Shown: positions 31,348-33,368 of the stretch, piece by piece
How positions within the stretch are numbered: the stretch's first letter is position 1
Layout of the letters: each line of letters begins with the position of its first letter
Assembly: GCA_040877935.1 (NCBI GenBank)
Contig: JBBDNB010000014.1
Span: 1 to 33,368 of the forward strand
Reading direction: 5' to 3'
Length of the DNA stretch: 33,368 nt
Source of the DNA: Chitinophagales bacterium
GTDB taxonomy: Bacteria > Bacteroidota > Bacteroidia > Chitinophagales > CAIOSU01
Notes under the pieces: generated by a model
Database searches by the model: none
Told to the model about the DNA's origin: nothing
The model's input: the letters and a program-made list of their open reading frames with translations, nothing else
Translations under genes and position numbers: made by a program

Positions 31348-31925
31348 ACTCGGATAAAAAGTTTTGAAAACCTTACAAACTGTATTCATTTGTTGCTGAA
31401 ATATTCAGGTGATTTGCTGGATTTGCCAAAAAATTTATCATTATACAAGCATTTCTCAAAGGGTAAAGACTATGGCATCTCAAAGCCGTACTTGCGCTTC
31501 GTCCCAATAATGCAAGGCTAAAAATGCAATAGAAATTTGGTGGAAAAATGCCCGAACTATTTGTGCCAACTTTCACAATATTCCATCTTTTGGGACTTTT
31601 GAAAGTTTGAAAACGCCATCTGCCGCAAGATTTTATCTTGTGGCCATTCAACTTCAGCCAGAAAATAATGACTTTGAGAAATGTCTTTCCTGTTTCAGTT
31701 ATCCGATGACTATAGTACATTAGCTGTACAAATAGAATTGGAACTGCAGAAATTACATAAACACCAGTCATCGGATGACTTTCCTTTTTCTTATTCAAGC
31801 TTCTTCTCCCAAAAAAACACACCTAATAAGACTATATTTTTAAGCCAAATGATTTCTAAAAAAGAAATGATAATTTTAGGCTTGATCAATCACAGGTTTA
31901 AATAACAGCAAAATCCAAAATAAAC
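31348..31925. other. Gene-free stretch between the repeat and the acyl-CoA dehydrogenase
   Basis: Nearly 580 bp without a credible gene. It contains the inverted pair ATCCGATGACT (31701-31711) / AGTCATCGGAT (31766-31776) with a 54-base loop, and the palindrome AGTCATCGGATGACT-like at 31766-31780. Open frames on both strands are short and lack domain character. It may be decayed coding DNA; I could not recognise a parent. Confidence 0.5.
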
Positions 31926-33113
31926 ATGAACCAAGTTTTCAATCCATTTACAGAGGAGCACGAAATGCTCCGCAAATCCGTAAGACAATTTGTAGAAGAA
32001 GAAATGATACCCCATGCTGCGGAATGGGAGGCCAATAAGGAATGTCCGCGCCACATTTTTGAAAAAATGGGCGAACTGGGCTTTTTGGGCGTCAGTTTTC
32101 CCGAGGAAGTAGGAGGGAGCGGAATGGATCTTTGGGGTGCTGCCGCTGTATCTGCTGAATTGGCCTATTGCAATATGGGTGGTTTGGCCATGTCATTGTA
32201 TGCGCATACCTATTTGCCCTTGCCATTGATCAATGCTTTGGGTACCGATGAACAAAAAGAAAAGTTTTTGCGCCCAGCACTTGAGGGCAAGAAAATCGCA
32301 GCTTTGGGACTGACAGAGCCCAGTGTGGGTTCCGATCTGGGGAATATTTCCACCAAAGCCGAGGACAAAGGCGATCACTTTCTGCTCAATGGCTCCAAAA
32401 TGTGGATCACCAATGGCACTATGGCTGATTTTGTTGTGCTTTTGGTGAGAACCGGAGAAAGCTACAACCTCAGCCTTTTGATTTTCGAGACCAATACGGA
32501 AGGTTTTCAGGCCATTCCGGTAACAAATAAACTGGGCATGCACAGCAGTGATACCGGTCAGTTGTTTTTTGAAAACTGCAAAGTGCCCAAAGCCAATTTA
32601 TTGGGCGAAGTGAATATGGGCTTTTACTATGTGATGAACAATATCCAGGAGGAAAGACTGATCGCTGCTGTGATGGGAACCTATGGTGCTGAGTGGGCAC
32701 TGCAAAAAGCCATGCTCTATTCCAAGGAAAGGGAAGCATTTGGCAAGCAAATTGGTCAATTTCAGGTGATTCGCCACAAAATGGCAAAAATGGCCATTCA
32801 GATAGAAGCCTGTCGCTCCATTACTTTTAGGGCGGTTGCTGAATATATAGAAAAAGGCCCGGAAGCCATCAAGATCATTACCATGGCCAAGGCATTTGTA
32901 TCAGAGGAATCGCAAAAAGTGATCAACGAAGCACTGCAAATTCACGGGGGCTGGGGCTATAATGAGGATTATGGCGTGGCGCGCGCCTTTCGCGACAACC
33001 GCCTGATGACCATTGGTGCAGGTACCACGGAAATCATGCACGACATCATCAGCAAATTGATTGTAGAGGATGTACAGCACCGCAGACAGTTTATTAAAGC
33101 GAGGACGAGATAA
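31926..33113 (+). CDS. Acyl-CoA dehydrogenase (long-chain / isovaleryl-type active site)
   Basis: 395 residues. An FAD enzyme that introduces the alpha-beta double bond in acyl-CoA, passing electrons to ETF; cytoplasmic. The three ACAD domains are complete: N-terminal helical (about 7-122), middle strand domain (LGLTEPSVGSDLGNISTKAE, 127-146; WITNGTMADFVVLL, 160-173) and C-terminal helical (REAFGKQIGQFQVIRHKMA, 269-287; QIHGGWGYNEDYGVARAFRD, 338-357). At the position of the MCAD catalytic Glu (IYEGT) this protein has Ala365 (TIGAGTTEIM). Instead Glu243 in QEERLI lines up with the base used by long-chain and isovaleryl-CoA dehydrogenases. Substrate is thus probably a long-chain or branched acyl-CoA. 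It stands alone; no other beta-oxidation genes adjoin it. Confidence 0.92.
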   Translation: MNQVFNPFTEEHEMLRKSVRQFVEEEMIPHAAEWEANKECPRHIFEKMGELGFLGVSFPEEVGGSGMDLWGAAAVSAELAYCNMGGLAMSLYAHTYLPLPLINALGTDEQKEKFLRPALEGKKIAALGLTEPSVGSDLGNISTKAEDKGDHFLLNGSKMWITNGTMADFVVLLVRTGESYNLSLLIFETNTEGFQAIPVTNKLGMHSSDTGQLFFENCKVPKANLLGEVNMGFYYVMNNIQEERLIAAVMGTYGAEWALQKAMLYSKEREAFGKQIGQFQVIRHKMAKMAIQIEACRSITFRAVAEYIEKGPEAIKIITMAKAFVSEESQKVINEALQIHGGWGYNEDYGVARAFRDNRLMTIGAGTTEIMHDIISKLIVEDVQHRRQFIKARTR

Positions 33114-33368
33114 TATAGATCGGAATAAACTTGAAACTTAAGTGCAATTGTTTTTGTCATCCATTCTCGGTTTGCAAGTAATTTTAATGGAAAAGTTACG
33201 GAGCTCATAAAGCATTTTGAATACCTACCTTTCGATGCCTCAAATACATTTTTTAAGCAGGAATTGTGCAACTAGTAAGACCCCGCTGGGGTCTGCAAAA
33301 GTATTTTACTTGGTTTTTATAAACATTGAATGCCTCCGGCATTGCTATCGCTGCATATTCAATTCTGT
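33114..33368. other. Right-end stretch with short palindromes
   Basis: No gene supported up to the window edge. Two perfect small palindromes occur: AGACCCCGCTGGGGTCT (33279-33295; seven-base arms, three-base loop) and AATGCCTCCGGCATT (33329-33343; six-base arms). The first could act as a terminator for the acyl-CoA dehydrogenase, though it lacks a T run. Both look like members of short palindromic repeat classes. Confidence 0.5.

Noticed and set aside
31318-31521. 67-residue plus-strand open frame beginning inside the dispersed repeat
   Set aside because: It starts in palindromic repeat DNA and shows no conserved motif; probably spurious.
31373-31822. 149-residue minus-strand open frame in the gap after lon
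   Set aside because: Composition and lack of any domain pattern look like chance; it runs into repeat-derived sequence and has no start signals.
31681-31905. 74-residue frame ahead of the acyl-CoA dehydrogenase
   Set aside because: Covers an inverted repeat and has no recognisable family pattern.

Overview
The window looks like a chromosomal segment of a Bacteroidota bacterium, perhaps a Saprospirales- or Chitinophagales-like lineage; the order is inference. Three proteins end in type IX secretion (T9SS) type A sorting domains (VYPNP/IYPIP plus a GVYLMRI-like end). Lipoproteins have a short signal followed by Cys-Lys-Lys. Several promoters fit the Bacteroidota pattern TTTG-N17-22-TAnnTTTG rather than the E. 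coli type. The DNA is moderately AT-rich. I see no rRNA, tRNA, CRISPR array, prophage or intact insertion sequence.

Left part (1-9202). The 3' part of an AI-2E/PerM-family membrane protein is followed by a 122-bp dispersed repeat. Then come a PhoD-like phosphatase, a serpin lipoprotein, queA (minus strand, convergent with the serpin across a bidirectional terminator), a divergent MacB/FtsX-type permease, a PHB-depolymerase-like esterase lipoprotein and a kelch-propeller T9SS protein.

Heme region (9203-23128). hemA-hemC-hemD-hemE-hemF form a compact operon with overlapping or closely spaced genes running from glutamyl-tRNA to protoporphyrinogen. hemB, the missing second step, lies 8 kb downstream behind its own promoter. 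Between them are a RelE-like toxin-antitoxin pair, a 1293-residue secreted protein (seven SBBP repeats, three PKD domains, T9SS tail), a secreted dockerin-like T9SS protein and an unrecognised helical protein. This interval looks like accessory DNA placed inside an otherwise contiguous tetrapyrrole locus.

Right part (23129-33368). An orphan small membrane protein is followed by a repeat-rich patch (23884-24730). The patch holds three copies of a GCGCGCATT hairpin repeat, a truncated DUF1016/YhcG gene and a duplicated 46-bp tail of the neighbouring WS/DGAT acyltransferase gene. Next come the WS/DGAT gene, a divergent LpxL/HtrB-like acyltransferase, a GT-C-type membrane protein, lon, the second (inverted) copy of the dispersed repeat, and a long-chain/isovaleryl-type acyl-CoA dehydrogenase.

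I did not find a convincing new multi-gene system. The most unusual material is repeat biology: a matched inverted repeat pair bracketing 30 kb, a perfect palindrome absorbed in frame into a coding region, and the repeat-flanked gene-tail duplication. A lipoprotein serpin with a readable reactive-centre loop is also notable.
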